From: a virus
Virus record (IMG/VR): IMGVR_UViG_3300035701_000023
Location: 1-64,000 of that record
DNA: 64,000 bases
Direction: 5' to 3' (one strand)
Every line of letters begins with the position of its first letter. The stretch's first letter is position 1. A model generated the notes under the pieces. It saw nothing but the letters and a program-made list of their open reading frames with translations. It was not told the DNA's origin and did not search any database. A program made the position numbers and the translations under genes. Shown one piece after another: positions 35,385 to 46,040 of the stretch.

Positions 35385-37171
35385 TGGAAAACAAAAAAAT
35401 AATATTACCAACATTAAAACATGCTAACTCCAGTGAAGAGGAACATTCACTTAGGGTGGAGCTTGAAAAAAAAGAAATACTTTTAAGAGAAGGTGATCGG
35501 GACATTGTTTTAGATTTATCGAAACTTTTTGATAAGGAACGAAATGAAAGTAAGGGATATAAAATTTATGGAAAAATAAAAATGATTTTCCGTAACATGT
35601 ATAGTGGTAATACAAATTATGAGTATCTAAGACAAAGATTGTATTTAGTTGGTGACGGGTCCGATGGCAATTTTAGTGGATTTTTACCATATGATGAATT
35701 CGCTTTTTTAAGGCGCGATGTCATAAGAGAATTAAACACACCAAATAGTGGTAGTGTGTTGGGTAGTTTTACACAAAATTTAAGTTTAGTAGGAAGTTCT
35801 GGCCATACACTCGTTACCTCAATTACCGCCCCATATCAAAATTGGAATCTTTATCTTTCTTATGTTTATACCGGAGACACCACATATCCAATAAGTTATA
35901 CATTAACGGGGGGAACAGACATATCATTCACAGCCGAAGATGGAATTCCGTTTAGAGTGTCAAGTAATGGAAATTATTATAAACTCACATCTCCAATTGA
36001 ACATGGTATGAGTGAAGGAGAATTTATTGTTGTATCTGGAGGAACATTAAATAATTCAGTGCCAATTAGCGGAAGAACATTTCATATTGATAGTGTTGGT
36101 GATGAATATCATAATTCTGAAAAATATGTTGTAAATGTTTTGAAGAATGAGTTTACCACTGGAACAACACTCAGCACAGTTATATTGGGTAAAAGATGTA
36201 CCGATAGAAACAATATATCATTAACCTTATCTAAATATTATGTTCATAAACATAAGACATTAACCGACATTAATGGTTATATAATGGATAAAGTGGGGTT
36301 TGAATCTGCATTATGGGAAGACGAAAAGAAAATAATTTTTGAAAACTCAGCGGGGGTTAACGATCTTATTGTTGAAAGAAACAGAATGGAATCTGTTCTT
36401 TTTGATTTCAAAGAACCATTCATTTTAACGGGATTAACCAACAATTTAGGATATACACCAACGGATGTTTATGTAACAATGATTTTCAGAAATGGTGAAG
36501 GATATTTTGATTACCCACCCAAGATTGGATATAAGTTTAATTTTCACGATTCGTGGATTGACAATCATTTTAGTGGAACAACATCTAATGAAATAACATT
36601 AACGGGAGTAACGTTTACGGGGAACACTAGTATATCTGGTTATACTGGTTATACGTTTATTAGCGGACAAACATTACCAAAAGGATCAATTCTTGTGGGA
36701 GCATTTGTTGAATATAATGAATATGAATTAAAAGAAAGAATTGTTAGTGAGACTTTTCATAAAATAGTTACTCCTGTTGTACATTTTGATTTTGAACAAG
36801 ACAACCCAGCGTTTTATTCTGGAGCATCTGCCAATAATTTAGTGGGACTTTATTACCAACCACATCATAGAATTAAATTAAGGGAATTATCACCATATAT
36901 GGAAACAGCAAAAATGGGAGAAACAATCATTGATTTACCTGAAAATACAAAATATTTTAAAAGTGAAAACATATGGAAATGGAGAGATTTATATGATCAC
37001 GGATATGTTGATCCCGATGGAAATGGAACAAATTTTCCATTTTTAAATGATGTACATAATGTTAAATTAGAGATTAATTTCTATTTAAGAAATGAGAAAC
37101 AATATATAAATAAATCAGATGGGTTAGATAAATTTAATTACATCGGTAAAAAGAAAAAGAAAGATTGTTAA
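35384..37171 (+). CDS. Baseplate/tail structural protein, unnamed
   Basis: A 595-residue protein whose ATG overlaps the previous stop (TAATG). The N-terminus is charged (HSLRVELEKKEILLREGDRD). The middle is beta-rich with Thr/Gly/Ser runs such as TFTGNTSISGYTGYTFISG near 408-426. The C-terminus ends in a Lys run. I recognise no catalytic motif. Position after the gp7-like gene corresponds to T4 gp8, but no sequence likeness is claimed. Probably an outer wedge component. Confidence 0.55.
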   Translation: MENKKIILPTLKHANSSEEEHSLRVELEKKEILLREGDRDIVLDLSKLFDKERNESKGYKIYGKIKMIFRNMYSGNTNYEYLRQRLYLVGDGSDGNFSGFLPYDEFAFLRRDVIRELNTPNSGSVLGSFTQNLSLVGSSGHTLVTSITAPYQNWNLYLSYVYTGDTTYPISYTLTGGTDISFTAEDGIPFRVSSNGNYYKLTSPIEHGMSEGEFIVVSGGTLNNSVPISGRTFHIDSVGDEYHNSEKYVVNVLKNEFTTGTTLSTVILGKRCTDRNNISLTLSKYYVHKHKTLTDINGYIMDKVGFESALWEDEKKIIFENSAGVNDLIVERNRMESVLFDFKEPFILTGLTNNLGYTPTDVYVTMIFRNGEGYFDYPPKIGYKFNFHDSWIDNHFSGTTSNEITLTGVTFTGNTSISGYTGYTFISGQTLPKGSILVGAFVEYNEYELKERIVSETFHKIVTPVVHFDFEQDNPAFYSGASANNLVGLYYQPHHRIKLRELSPYMETAKMGETIIDLPENTKYFKSENIWKWRDLYDHGYVDPDGNGTNFPFLNDVHNVKLEINFYLRNEKQYINKSDGLDKFNYIGKKKKKDC

Positions 37172-37962
37172 TGAAAATACTACGATCCGACAATGAATTA
37201 AAATTGATCTTGAATAGCGAACAAGATTTTAAACCAGACGCTGGATGGGAGGAGAACTTGTCTCAATTAGAGGAAGAGAGTTTAAAAAAGGTAATTAACC
37301 CTGCGGAGAACTATGAAACGATTAGGTATATTCATAAACCATACCTGTCAGTAAGCGGAGTTATCCAGACCGACATATGGTTTTATTTTTATTTTGTTAG
37401 TGGTGGAACATATACAAATGGATTGGAATATGGATTAGTTGGTATTACACCACAGGAAAACGCTAAAATGTTAAAACAATCAACTGAAAGTTTTTTCAGG
37501 TTAGAATTTTATAAAACACCAAACAACGACGATCCTGACAGAATAAATAGAAAATTGGTTTTCAGTAAAAATCTTTCATTACCACTAGGTGAAAAATTTT
37601 TTTACACCACGTTAAGAGATTATATCCACGTACCTGTATTCATGGGTAGTAACTATCGTAATAAAGAAAACATGTATCTATTTTGGTTTCAGGATGATGA
37701 GGCGTTTAGTGAGACAACGTTAACTGGAGACACATTTTGGATGACGGCAAAATTTTTTAATGCAAAGGATGGGTCAATAATTGATTTCACAAATAGTGGT
37801 TTAACAATCTCCCAAGAAGTGGAAGAAATCAGGGATATGTATTATAAGATCATAATTGATAGATCAGATTATTCATATCAGGTTTATTCATACACGGGAA
37901 CAACAGGAACAAGAGTTGGAAAAACATTTATCCCAATTAAGTTCTATGAAAAACAGTCATAA
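37171..37962 (+). CDS. Baseplate/tail structural protein, unnamed
   Basis: The ATG at 37171 overlaps the previous TAA by one base and gives a 263-residue protein beginning MKILRSDNELKLIL. A TTG two codons upstream extends the frame slightly but is less likely. The protein has DIWFYFYFVSGGTYTNGLEYGLVGITP near 63-90 and looks like a compact alpha/beta virion protein. Its stop overlaps the next ATG. No family is recognised. Confidence 0.55.
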   Translation: MKILRSDNELKLILNSEQDFKPDAGWEENLSQLEEESLKKVINPAENYETIRYIHKPYLSVSGVIQTDIWFYFYFVSGGTYTNGLEYGLVGITPQENAKMLKQSTESFFRLEFYKTPNNDDPDRINRKLVFSKNLSLPLGEKFFYTTLRDYIHVPVFMGSNYRNKENMYLFWFQDDEAFSETTLTGDTFWMTAKFFNAKDGSIIDFTNSGLTISQEVEEIRDMYYKIIIDRSDYSYQVYSYTGTTGTRVGKTFIPIKFYEKQS

Positions 37963-38876
37963 TGGAAAAGGTAAGACATCAAATATTAAAATACAACACG
38001 GGGTTAACTTTTGATCTTCCTATTTACCTAGAATCATCAGTTGATGAAATGGGGGTGATGGTTGATTTTGATGGAGACATTACCCAAGTGGAACTTTTCT
38101 GTAATTTCAGTTACACACAAACAGGATCAACAATTGATGTTTATAATACCGTTTATATTGAAAGATTTAGAAGATATTATGAGGCAACATTCACAATTGA
38201 TTGGGGGGACACCACGACATCCAACTTACCCGCCCATACGGGTAATACATTAACAACAGCAAGTAAATCGTACACAGGAACAGGAGAATATAACATTTCA
38301 ATCACCCTAGATTCTCCGTGGACAAAACAGAAATTAACTAAAAGGGTAAAAGTCCCTATGGATATTTCGGTTTCAAATCCTTTGGGAACATTTAGTGGAT
38401 TTACAATCCCATATACAATTTTACCCGGTTCAATTGACTATCTGAATGATTTGGATTACACTACGGGACATACTGGGAATACCACATTCACATATATAGC
38501 GATTGGTGGTAGTAAAATAATTGAAAAGAAACTTTATGGTTCTAATACCTATACAGGAATCACTACGGGGACTACTGGTGACCTAACATATAGTGGGTAC
38601 ACTATTGACACCTTGAATTATCGAGACTATTCTGATGGGTATACAATGATCACAGGAACAACATCGGGATTTACTAAGGAAGAGGTGTTTAATTCTGTTT
38701 TAACCAGAAATGAACATTTTTTAGGGTTTGTGGATGAACCAACGATATATTCGGACATTTTTGTGGAAAGAGGTAAGATGGGGGTGATGGAAAATAATCT
38801 AAGATTAAGTGAAATTGATAACATGATGGAGTTGGAGATCTATGGAAATGGGTTCTTCGTTGTTAAAAAACAATAA
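37962..38876 (+). CDS. Tail structural protein with PKD-like beta domain
   Basis: A 304-residue protein joined to its neighbour by TAATG. Residues about 70-125 (YYEATFTIDWGDTTTSNLPAH, then YTGTGEYNISITLD) have the W-G-D-G ... Y-x-x-x-G-x-Y-x-V pattern of PKD/immunoglobulin-like surface domains. The rest is Thr/Gly-rich beta sequence. Such domains often decorate tail fibres and bind carbohydrate or neighbouring proteins. It is the last gene of the unit begun at 31458. Function inferred. Confidence 0.55.
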   Translation: MEKVRHQILKYNTGLTFDLPIYLESSVDEMGVMVDFDGDITQVELFCNFSYTQTGSTIDVYNTVYIERFRRYYEATFTIDWGDTTTSNLPAHTGNTLTTASKSYTGTGEYNISITLDSPWTKQKLTKRVKVPMDISVSNPLGTFSGFTIPYTILPGSIDYLNDLDYTTGHTGNTTFTYIAIGGSKIIEKKLYGSNTYTGITTGTTGDLTYSGYTIDTLNYRDYSDGYTMITGTTSGFTKEEVFNSVLTRNEHFLGFVDEPTIYSDIFVERGKMGVMENNLRLSEIDNMMELEIYGNGFFVVKKQ

Positions 38877-38881
38877 AAATC

Positions 38882-38889
38882 ATATTTAT
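38882..38889 (+). promoter_or_regulatory. Late-promoter-like element ATATTTAT
   Basis: ATATTTAT, followed by an A-rich 12-base leader, before the ATG at 38902. It lies within 6 bases of the preceding stop codon. Confidence 0.5.
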
Positions 38890-38901
38890 AAATAAAACAT
38901 T

Positions 38902-39819
38902 ATGGCAGTAGGATCATACGGAATTATAAGACCATCAGATATCTCTCCCGCAGACGTGGAAATTTATTACCATTATGTGGCCAGTAGAATATCCACCGCT
39001 GATGTCACACTAAAAAGATTAGATCCACAGGATGTTCTCACCCCTGTGTTTCATAATAGTGAAACAACAGACGACACTAATGCGCCGAATGTTGAAATTT
39101 TGGGTGGGTTATATAATCTAAAATTAAGTTCAGCTGATTTTTCTGAACTCGGGATATATACCCTTCACATTAGACCAAAACAAATAAGAACATCCATTAC
39201 AGACTGTGGAATACTCGCTTCTTTACCTTCAGTTAGGGGATTAATAATTGATTTGAGTAATGTTCCATCCGCTGACAGAAATAAATTCACCCCACAAGGA
39301 TTAGTTGGATATAGGATTGAGTATATCAATCCAGATAACAACGCTAAAATTCCGAATTTTTACAGAGTGGTCACATCTTCGTTTTTCTGTACTCCCGTTG
39401 TTTCAAATTTAACAAACACAGCACAGAAAGCAATCAGATACCAATATAGTGATGAAGCAACGAATCTGATGTTCTTAACTGTAACACCATCATCGGCGCC
39501 ATCAAGTAGGCCAAACACGGTTCCATTCATTGGTCAACCAGCACAGAAAATTATTTTAACGAACACATTTTTGAATCCAACTACACTTGAAATCGAAATG
39601 GTTGAACATGATTCAACAACATTAGCATATGCGTTGTATGGTAATCAAACCAAAGCAATAGCTCCGGGTATTTACACCATCTACGATAATAACAATAATA
39701 TCTATAAACAATACAATTTATATGAAATCAAGGATGACTTGAATGAAACATTGTATGAAGTTAGGGAAAAGAAAACGGATATTGATCAGACGTTAGATTT
39801 TAATACCATAACAGGATAA
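38902..39819 (+). CDS. Structural protein, unnamed
   Basis: A 305-residue protein with its own late-type promoter. The sequence is beta-rich, starting MAVGSYGIIRPSDISPADVE, with a GIYTLHIRPKQIRTSITDCG segment near 92-111 and a C-terminal charged tail (YEVREKKTDIDQTLDF). Length and composition suggest a fibre-base or wedge component. No T4 homologue is recognised. The stop overlaps the next ATG (TAATG), so it is coupled to the 1340-residue protein that follows. Confidence 0.6.
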   Translation: MAVGSYGIIRPSDISPADVEIYYHYVASRISTADVTLKRLDPQDVLTPVFHNSETTDDTNAPNVEILGGLYNLKLSSADFSELGIYTLHIRPKQIRTSITDCGILASLPSVRGLIIDLSNVPSADRNKFTPQGLVGYRIEYINPDNNAKIPNFYRVVTSSFFCTPVVSNLTNTAQKAIRYQYSDEATNLMFLTVTPSSAPSSRPNTVPFIGQPAQKIILTNTFLNPTTLEIEMVEHDSTTLAYALYGNQTKAIAPGIYTIYDNNNNIYKQYNLYEIKDDLNETLYEVREKKTDIDQTLDFNTITG

Positions 39820-42800
39820 TGGCGACAACACATAAAGTACCAAGTCAGGCGGCGAGCGGTAGGGATACCTTTAATGATAATTTAGTCGGTGTACAAATTA
39901 CCGATGGTACTAGTCAATTGACTAATACAAACTTTGAACTTGACAAGAACATTCCAGAAAAAGATAGTAAAAAATTTAAAACAAATCCTTTTTCTGAATT
40001 CTTAACTTTAGACACATTAAACAAAGAAACATCTTCCCCAACAACACAGACACAAGAAGAAATTGATCAACAAATTAGGTTTAAAAACGCTAAAAATGAT
40101 GCTGGCAGATCACTTTACGGGTCATTATCAAGTAGAATATTAGTATCTATCAATAGAATTATAAGTAAGTTTCCCGCGGCGTTCATGGTGGATAAGGATA
40201 ATTCAACAAGTACGTCAGCGGTTACCGCAAGTGAAATATCATATGATATTAGTACTAACACCACTAAATTTACGGTTGAATCCTCAAAAACATATAACCC
40301 ATTTGAAATTGAATTTTCAAAACCAAATTCCAATATCTTACCTGAAACGGATAATGAAATAAGAAGATTTTTTTCTTCTTATAAAAAATATGTTGTTGAA
40401 TTAAGTGGAATACAATATAGTGTTGTAAATTATATTGAACCAAACATTAACAAAAAGATGGTATTAACCATCGAAGGTAATCCTTTTACTGGTTCAACAT
40501 ATTTGGAAAATATTTTAGTTAGACCAATAGATGGTATTACTGAAGAATTTTTCAATGGGTTGGATGACTTAGAAAATCAACTATTAAATAGGGAATCAAA
40601 TCCATTGTATACCGCAAGTTTCATTGTTCCAAGAGATAGTTTTGATCATACCACAACAGATTTAATAACGGTAAAATACACTTGGCCAACATCTAAAGAT
40701 GGGTGGAACATTAAAGTGACTGGTTCGGATTACGATGCCATGATCAACGAATTGAGTGATTTAGCAACGGAAATTGATGATTATAAGTCTAATTTAATGG
40801 TTAGATTTTTATCCTCACCTCAATTATTTGAGTTTGATACTGAAGATAAGAAAATGGAATCGGTGTTTCAGTTATATGGTCAGAACTTTGACAAGGTAAA
40901 AAAATACATCGATAATATTGCTTTCATGAGGAACATATCCTATGATGGTATTAATAATTTACCTGATATCTTACTTAAAAATCTTGCGGAAACCCTTGGA
41001 TTATCAACTGTGAACCTATTTGATGAAAAGAAATTTGAAGAAATTCTTTATACACGACACGACACACAATATGGTGGTGAATCGATGGCTCGCAATATAA
41101 TTGAGGCGGAATATGAATTTTACAGAAGATTATTGGCTAACCTATCCTTTATTTATAAATCAAAGGGAACAAGGTCTGCAATTAATTTCTTTTTAAGATT
41201 TTTAGGGGCGCCAGAACCTTTGATTAAAATTGAAGAACATGTTTATCAGGTTATAGGTCTTCCAGAATCTAAAGATTTGGAAGGGGATATTAGAGACGTA
41301 ATTCAGGGAACAAAAACAAGAATCACCGGATATTATAGTGGAGTAACAAGTGGATATACTTATGAAAAACTAATTGAAACAGGAACAACAACATTTACAA
41401 GGGAAGGTTATCCCGTTGATGAAGTAAGCGGATTACCAAGAAAAGCATCCAATTCAATAACTGACATATATTTCCAAAAGGGTTCGGGATGGTACGATAT
41501 TACGTTACAGCATCGCTCAAGAGACATTTTAGACACCGAAAATTCAATTTTAACTGGCAGAACAAAAACAATCAAAACAAAATCAAGGGCATATGATTAT
41601 GGTGAAGATTATTTTGATGTTTTTAGGACGCTTCCCGGGTTAGATACAGGATATGAACTTGAAAACGTGGTAGACAATGTAAAGGCGCATATTGTTGATG
41701 ACAAATCACCAATAATATTGAACAGGAAGAATATCGGTGTTTATTTATCACCAAGCAGAGCAATTGATTATGATATATGGAAAAAATCCAGAGATTTAGT
41801 GTTAACATTTGGTACGGAAACATTATATCCACAAACCGGTATAACCTTTGCTGAATTTTTAGATAAGACAATACATAGTCAAATAAAAAACTCACATACG
41901 ATTCGATATAAAAAGAATTACATCGCTCTTGAGGATGTATACACATCATATGTTAACAGCTCAGGATTCACACCATATAATTTCATTGATTCACATGAGT
42001 TTATTTTGAAAATGAGCCCATATTGGGTTCAAGTTATTGAACAGATAATTCCAGCAACTACTTTATGGACGGGAGGTAATTTAATTGAAAATAACCTATT
42101 TGGTAGGTCAAAATATAAATATAATCTAGGGTGTCAAGTAAAAGAGATAATACAGAAATTAGAACCAGAACCGGGGTTTGTACAAGAAGTTACAGATGAA
42201 ATTGTATTATGGGATCCAGATAAAATTTGTAATATTAAATTCTATCCAGAATTTATTATCGATTGTATAACATATAGTGGAACATTATCATCATCATATG
42301 CCATAATGAGTGGATTAACATCCGTTCCAAATCTCAATGCCGCATTATATAGTGATCTCTATGTAACATATAATCCAGATTACACTGCGCTTCGTGTATT
42401 ATGGAAAAAAGCGTTGATTAATTATTTGGATAATGAATTAAACGTCCCCGATCCCGTTGTTTCATATGAATTTTTTACTAACACCGATGGTATTGAAATG
42501 ATTAAATTTAGTTCATATAAAAACGGCCCACATGAGTGTAGTATAATGGATTCTTTAGAATTTAAAACGAAAGTTGTTTCTGTTGGAGGGTGTGCAATTG
42601 TACCATGTAATCCAGATTGTAGCATTTATAACATAACAATAGATCAGGGAGACATTAATCTCGGAAATGGGAATGTTGTTTATTTATCTAATTATGAATG
42701 TGGAGCAACTGGCTCAACCACATTAACATATACAACACCACAAACATTTGATCTTTGTATACAGGCAACTGAAGGAATTCCATATCTCTACATTTATACG

Positions 42801-43841
42801 GGAGCATCAGTTAATGTACCATGTATATATTCAACCGCAGCGAACACTCACGGATGTTGTACGGGATGTACTGATGGTTGTACTAATTTTGATGTTACAT
42901 TTTATGGTCCATATACCGTAGCATTAGCGACAGGTAATACTATTCATGCGAATAATACTGTTTACGTTGAATATAAAACATGTGGTCAATCAATTTCAAC
43001 TCCAGATAATATTTCAACTAAGATACTTACTGGAAGTACAACAGGATACACAACATATTATAATGAACTATGTACAATATATTATACAAGTACCGGTATG
43101 ACAAATTACCCAAGAATGTATTTCTATCAAAACGACATTGCACAATCAATAGATCCGGATAACTATATATTCAATGATACTAGAGTTTGTTGTACCACTA
43201 TTCAATGTGCGTTTACTTGTGAAAATTATACTGTAGCGGTTGACCCATTAGATCTCGCGATGGCAACAGGAAACACAGGTCATAGTAACAATACGGTTTA
43301 TGTTGGATATAAATTATGTGACCCAACAACTGGAGATCCAACAACCAGTACATTAGAATTTACAACGGGAGGAACATATATTGATGCTTTCTGTAATAGA
43401 TCATCTTCAGATCCGGGGGTATATTTCTATCAAAATGATATTCAAATTACTGGTGGTGTATCATCGTATCTCACAATTGGTGATACTTGTTGTGATACGG
43501 GTTGTACTAAACCTAGTGGTCTTGTAACAAATTCATTAATTAGTAGTGTAATTATTACAGGAACTACGTATAATTTTTATACTGGGGACACATCTGAAGT
43601 AAATACGGCCTTTGATCGATATCTTATTAGTGGAGGTACAATTACTGGATATACAATGTTTGATTCATACTCAGTTAATCTAAATGAGAGAATATACACA
43701 ACAGGTCAGACAAATTGTTCGTGTTCAATATCAGACGGAATATATTGGCAGTTTGATAGTTCACTTAACAATCCATATAATCCAAATGTGAAGTTAGTAA
43801 CGGTGATTAATTGTATAATTTACAATATAATAGGTCCATAA
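39819..43841 (+). CDS. Large tail/baseplate protein with Cys-rich C-terminal repeats
   Basis: A 1340-residue protein. Residues about 330-480 resemble P2 gpI-type baseplate proteins, with the diagnostic SFIYKSKGTRSAINFFLRFLG near 443-463 after a helical stretch on tail architecture (DNIAFMRNISYDGINNLPD). The C-terminal part (about 934-1225) consists of three tandem Cys-rich modules, each ending in a CC pair and sharing TGN..H.NNTVYV.YK.C and YFYQNDI motifs. Such repeats suggest an exposed, disulfide- or metal-stabilised adhesive arm. It is coupled to the previous gene. I infer a baseplate periphery or receptor-contact role. Confidence 0.6.
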   Translation: MATTHKVPSQAASGRDTFNDNLVGVQITDGTSQLTNTNFELDKNIPEKDSKKFKTNPFSEFLTLDTLNKETSSPTTQTQEEIDQQIRFKNAKNDAGRSLYGSLSSRILVSINRIISKFPAAFMVDKDNSTSTSAVTASEISYDISTNTTKFTVESSKTYNPFEIEFSKPNSNILPETDNEIRRFFSSYKKYVVELSGIQYSVVNYIEPNINKKMVLTIEGNPFTGSTYLENILVRPIDGITEEFFNGLDDLENQLLNRESNPLYTASFIVPRDSFDHTTTDLITVKYTWPTSKDGWNIKVTGSDYDAMINELSDLATEIDDYKSNLMVRFLSSPQLFEFDTEDKKMESVFQLYGQNFDKVKKYIDNIAFMRNISYDGINNLPDILLKNLAETLGLSTVNLFDEKKFEEILYTRHDTQYGGESMARNIIEAEYEFYRRLLANLSFIYKSKGTRSAINFFLRFLGAPEPLIKIEEHVYQVIGLPESKDLEGDIRDVIQGTKTRITGYYSGVTSGYTYEKLIETGTTTFTREGYPVDEVSGLPRKASNSITDIYFQKGSGWYDITLQHRSRDILDTENSILTGRTKTIKTKSRAYDYGEDYFDVFRTLPGLDTGYELENVVDNVKAHIVDDKSPIILNRKNIGVYLSPSRAIDYDIWKKSRDLVLTFGTETLYPQTGITFAEFLDKTIHSQIKNSHTIRYKKNYIALEDVYTSYVNSSGFTPYNFIDSHEFILKMSPYWVQVIEQIIPATTLWTGGNLIENNLFGRSKYKYNLGCQVKEIIQKLEPEPGFVQEVTDEIVLWDPDKICNIKFYPEFIIDCITYSGTLSSSYAIMSGLTSVPNLNAALYSDLYVTYNPDYTALRVLWKKALINYLDNELNVPDPVVSYEFFTNTDGIEMIKFSSYKNGPHECSIMDSLEFKTKVVSVGGCAIVPCNPDCSIYNITIDQGDINLGNGNVVYLSNYECGATGSTTLTYTTPQTFDLCIQATEGIPYLYIYTGASVNVPCIYSTAANTHGCCTGCTDGCTNFDVTFYGPYTVALATGNTIHANNTVYVEYKTCGQSISTPDNISTKILTGSTTGYTTYYNELCTIYYTSTGMTNYPRMYFYQNDIAQSIDPDNYIFNDTRVCCTTIQCAFTCENYTVAVDPLDLAMATGNTGHSNNTVYVGYKLCDPTTGDPTTSTLEFTTGGTYIDAFCNRSSSDPGVYFYQNDIQITGGVSSYLTIGDTCCDTGCTKPSGLVTNSLISSVIITGTTYNFYTGDTSEVNTAFDRYLISGGTITGYTMFDSYSVNLNERIYTTGQTNCSCSISDGIYWQFDSSLNNPYNPNVKLVTVINCIIYNIIGP
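42618..43493 (+). repeat. Three tandem Cys-rich coding repeats
   Basis: Modules at about 42618-42860, 42879-43193 and 43218-43493, each starting at a Cys codon before an N-x-x-V-type strand and ending in a TGTTGT (Cys-Cys) pair. Copies two and three share ATGN..H.NNTVYV.YK.C and YFYQNDI. Copy one is more diverged. Confidence 0.65.
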
Positions 43842-43852
43842 ATAAAAAGATA

Positions 43853-43860
43853 ATATTTAT
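43853..43860 (+). promoter_or_regulatory. Late-promoter-like element ATATTTAT
   Basis: ATATTTAT ends 5 bases before the ATG at 43866, another candidate for a transcript beginning at about the start codon. Confidence 0.5.
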
Positions 43861-43865
43861 CAAAT

Positions 43866-46001
43866 ATGAGTTTTTTAAACACAAATAATTCTGAGTTCCT
43901 AACCGTAAGAATTACAAAAAAGGGAAGAAACGCCATTTCTAAGGGTAATTTTGTTATTTCCTATTTTCAGGTTGGAGATTCTGAATATGATTACACTCAT
44001 CCCTTTGATAAGTTAACGGGTGCGGGAGGATCACCTAGTCAGAAGGTATTTTCACCTATGGATAAAGAGAGTGGCGTTAAATACCCGTATAAAATAGACT
44101 CAACAAGTGGTGTAACCACATATGGTAACCCAATACAACAAGCATATACTGACACATTAAGAAATGTGATGGGGCCAGCTGGTTTCGTCACAGATTATAT
44201 CCCATATCAAACAACAGGAACGGGGTTTACTGGAACAACCGTAATGTGTGTTACATCTACGTTAAATTTTACTGGTTTAACCGGAACAAATACACTTACA
44301 GTACCAACAGGCAACACATATCAAAATTGTGAGTTCATAACATTAGTTTTTAATACGTTTGATAATACCAACCCTAATGATCCATTAATTAAAAGTGGTA
44401 GAACAAACAGTTTAGTTTACAAAGTAACCGGAATAACTGGTAACACTTTATATTTGGATAGAAAAACCCCAACACTTTCCGGAGTAACAGGAACAGCAGA
44501 AATTGTAGGAAATAAATGTTCAATTGAATTCCCAATTATTACGGGAACAACATGTCCACCACCAAGTTGTGATCCATATGATCAACACGATCCTTGGACT
44601 TTGGATATTGTGTGGGGAGAAAACCCAATTGGATATACGGGGGCAACGGAAAATAATTTGACTGGTTTTACCGGCAACCAATTCGTATCGACAAAACAAT
44701 TTTTGGGATATACAACATCATCGGGTCAGAGTGTAAATTCAGGTACAACATATACAAACTCATATGACGAGGTGATTTATGTAACACCCGAAGAACAAAG
44801 GGTACTAGCAATTATACATTACTCTGAATTGGGGGACATTGTAAATGATCCCGAAAGATTTTTCAAGTATGATGATTATATTAGTACCAATGATGTGATT
44901 GGTGATTCAATAGTTGATGATAGGAGTGGTAACACAATTACTGATACCGAATATTTTGAAATATATATACCATTTATTTTATACCACAGGAACACAGGAA
45001 CAACTATTGGCGCCACTTTCCATATGGATACGGTTAACCAACTGGTAGAGACACCAACAACGATTAGTGATGGAAGATCTGAATTAGCGTTTAGATATTT
45101 GTTAGACGAACAGAACAATAGGGTTGGTAGGGCTTATTACAATAACAAAACAATTGTATTTGATGATCAAGAATTGGTAGCAATACTAGATTACAGATCA
45201 AACAGGAAACATACCCTTGGATCACCTAAGACATTCTTAGTACATAGTGATAACACTTTAGTAAATTCATTGGTTTCCGGGGTAACAGACCAAAAATTCT
45301 GGATAACTTATATATTCACGAATTCAGGAACAACATTGAATTCATTACCGTGTAATTACTATACAAGTATTACAAGTGTTGGATCTTCATCAAATGATTG
45401 TCACCCAAATGTCCCGTCTAACATTGGAATTAAATTTGACATAGGTACATTCCAATTCATGGAAACCACATTATCTGGTTTTACAAAAGGATTTTTAGGA
45501 ACTGGATTTAAGGTGTTGGTACAAGAAACCACAATGACTGGGTATCCATCCACCGATTTATGGAGAGAAATTGATTATACCACACAGGCAAGTGGAAATG
45601 GTATTTCATATCTGAATAGAACAAATATTGAAGACAAAACATTTATAATCACCAAGTCGGGATATACAGGTGCATCATTATTTAATCTCGACACATATAT
45701 GGGAAATGGATACATTGTTCAGGAACCATCTACCAAACCAAAATTCGGTGACGAACAACCATTCCCCGGAAGCATAAAACTTATTAGATCAACCGACATA
45801 GAAGTGATGGACTTTCTAATAAATCTACCAAGTACTCAATTTACCGTAACACAAAATCCAACATATACAATTGGAGATACTAAAAAAATAACGGAGATTG
45901 CATTATTGAATAATAATAAGGAAGTATATGCTGTTGGAAAAACAGCAAGTCCTTTAACAAGATCAGGTACTCAGGTGTTTGCGTTGAAATTGGATTTCTA
46001 A
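43866..46001 (+). CDS. Large tail structural protein, unnamed
   Basis: A 711-residue protein with its own late-type promoter. The N-terminus (FLTVRITKKGRNAISKGNFVISYFQVGDSEYDY) resembles the start of phage tail proteins that attach to the baseplate. The following region is Thr/Gly-rich (TGTGFTGTTVMCVTSTLNF, LTGTNTLTVPTGNTY), then more globular, including LAIIHYSELGDIVNDPERFF near 315-334. It is the last virion gene before the recombination block. A short-fibre or wedge-tip role is possible but not shown. Confidence 0.6.
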   Translation: MSFLNTNNSEFLTVRITKKGRNAISKGNFVISYFQVGDSEYDYTHPFDKLTGAGGSPSQKVFSPMDKESGVKYPYKIDSTSGVTTYGNPIQQAYTDTLRNVMGPAGFVTDYIPYQTTGTGFTGTTVMCVTSTLNFTGLTGTNTLTVPTGNTYQNCEFITLVFNTFDNTNPNDPLIKSGRTNSLVYKVTGITGNTLYLDRKTPTLSGVTGTAEIVGNKCSIEFPIITGTTCPPPSCDPYDQHDPWTLDIVWGENPIGYTGATENNLTGFTGNQFVSTKQFLGYTTSSGQSVNSGTTYTNSYDEVIYVTPEEQRVLAIIHYSELGDIVNDPERFFKYDDYISTNDVIGDSIVDDRSGNTITDTEYFEIYIPFILYHRNTGTTIGATFHMDTVNQLVETPTTISDGRSELAFRYLLDEQNNRVGRAYYNNKTIVFDDQELVAILDYRSNRKHTLGSPKTFLVHSDNTLVNSLVSGVTDQKFWITYIFTNSGTTLNSLPCNYYTSITSVGSSSNDCHPNVPSNIGIKFDIGTFQFMETTLSGFTKGFLGTGFKVLVQETTMTGYPSTDLWREIDYTTQASGNGISYLNRTNIEDKTFIITKSGYTGASLFNLDTYMGNGYIVQEPSTKPKFGDEQPFPGSIKLIRSTDIEVMDFLINLPSTQFTVTQNPTYTIGDTKKITEIALLNNNKEVYAVGKTASPLTRSGTQVFALKLDF

Positions 46002-46040
46002 CTATTCACATTTGTAAAAATATTACGTATATATTGTTTT

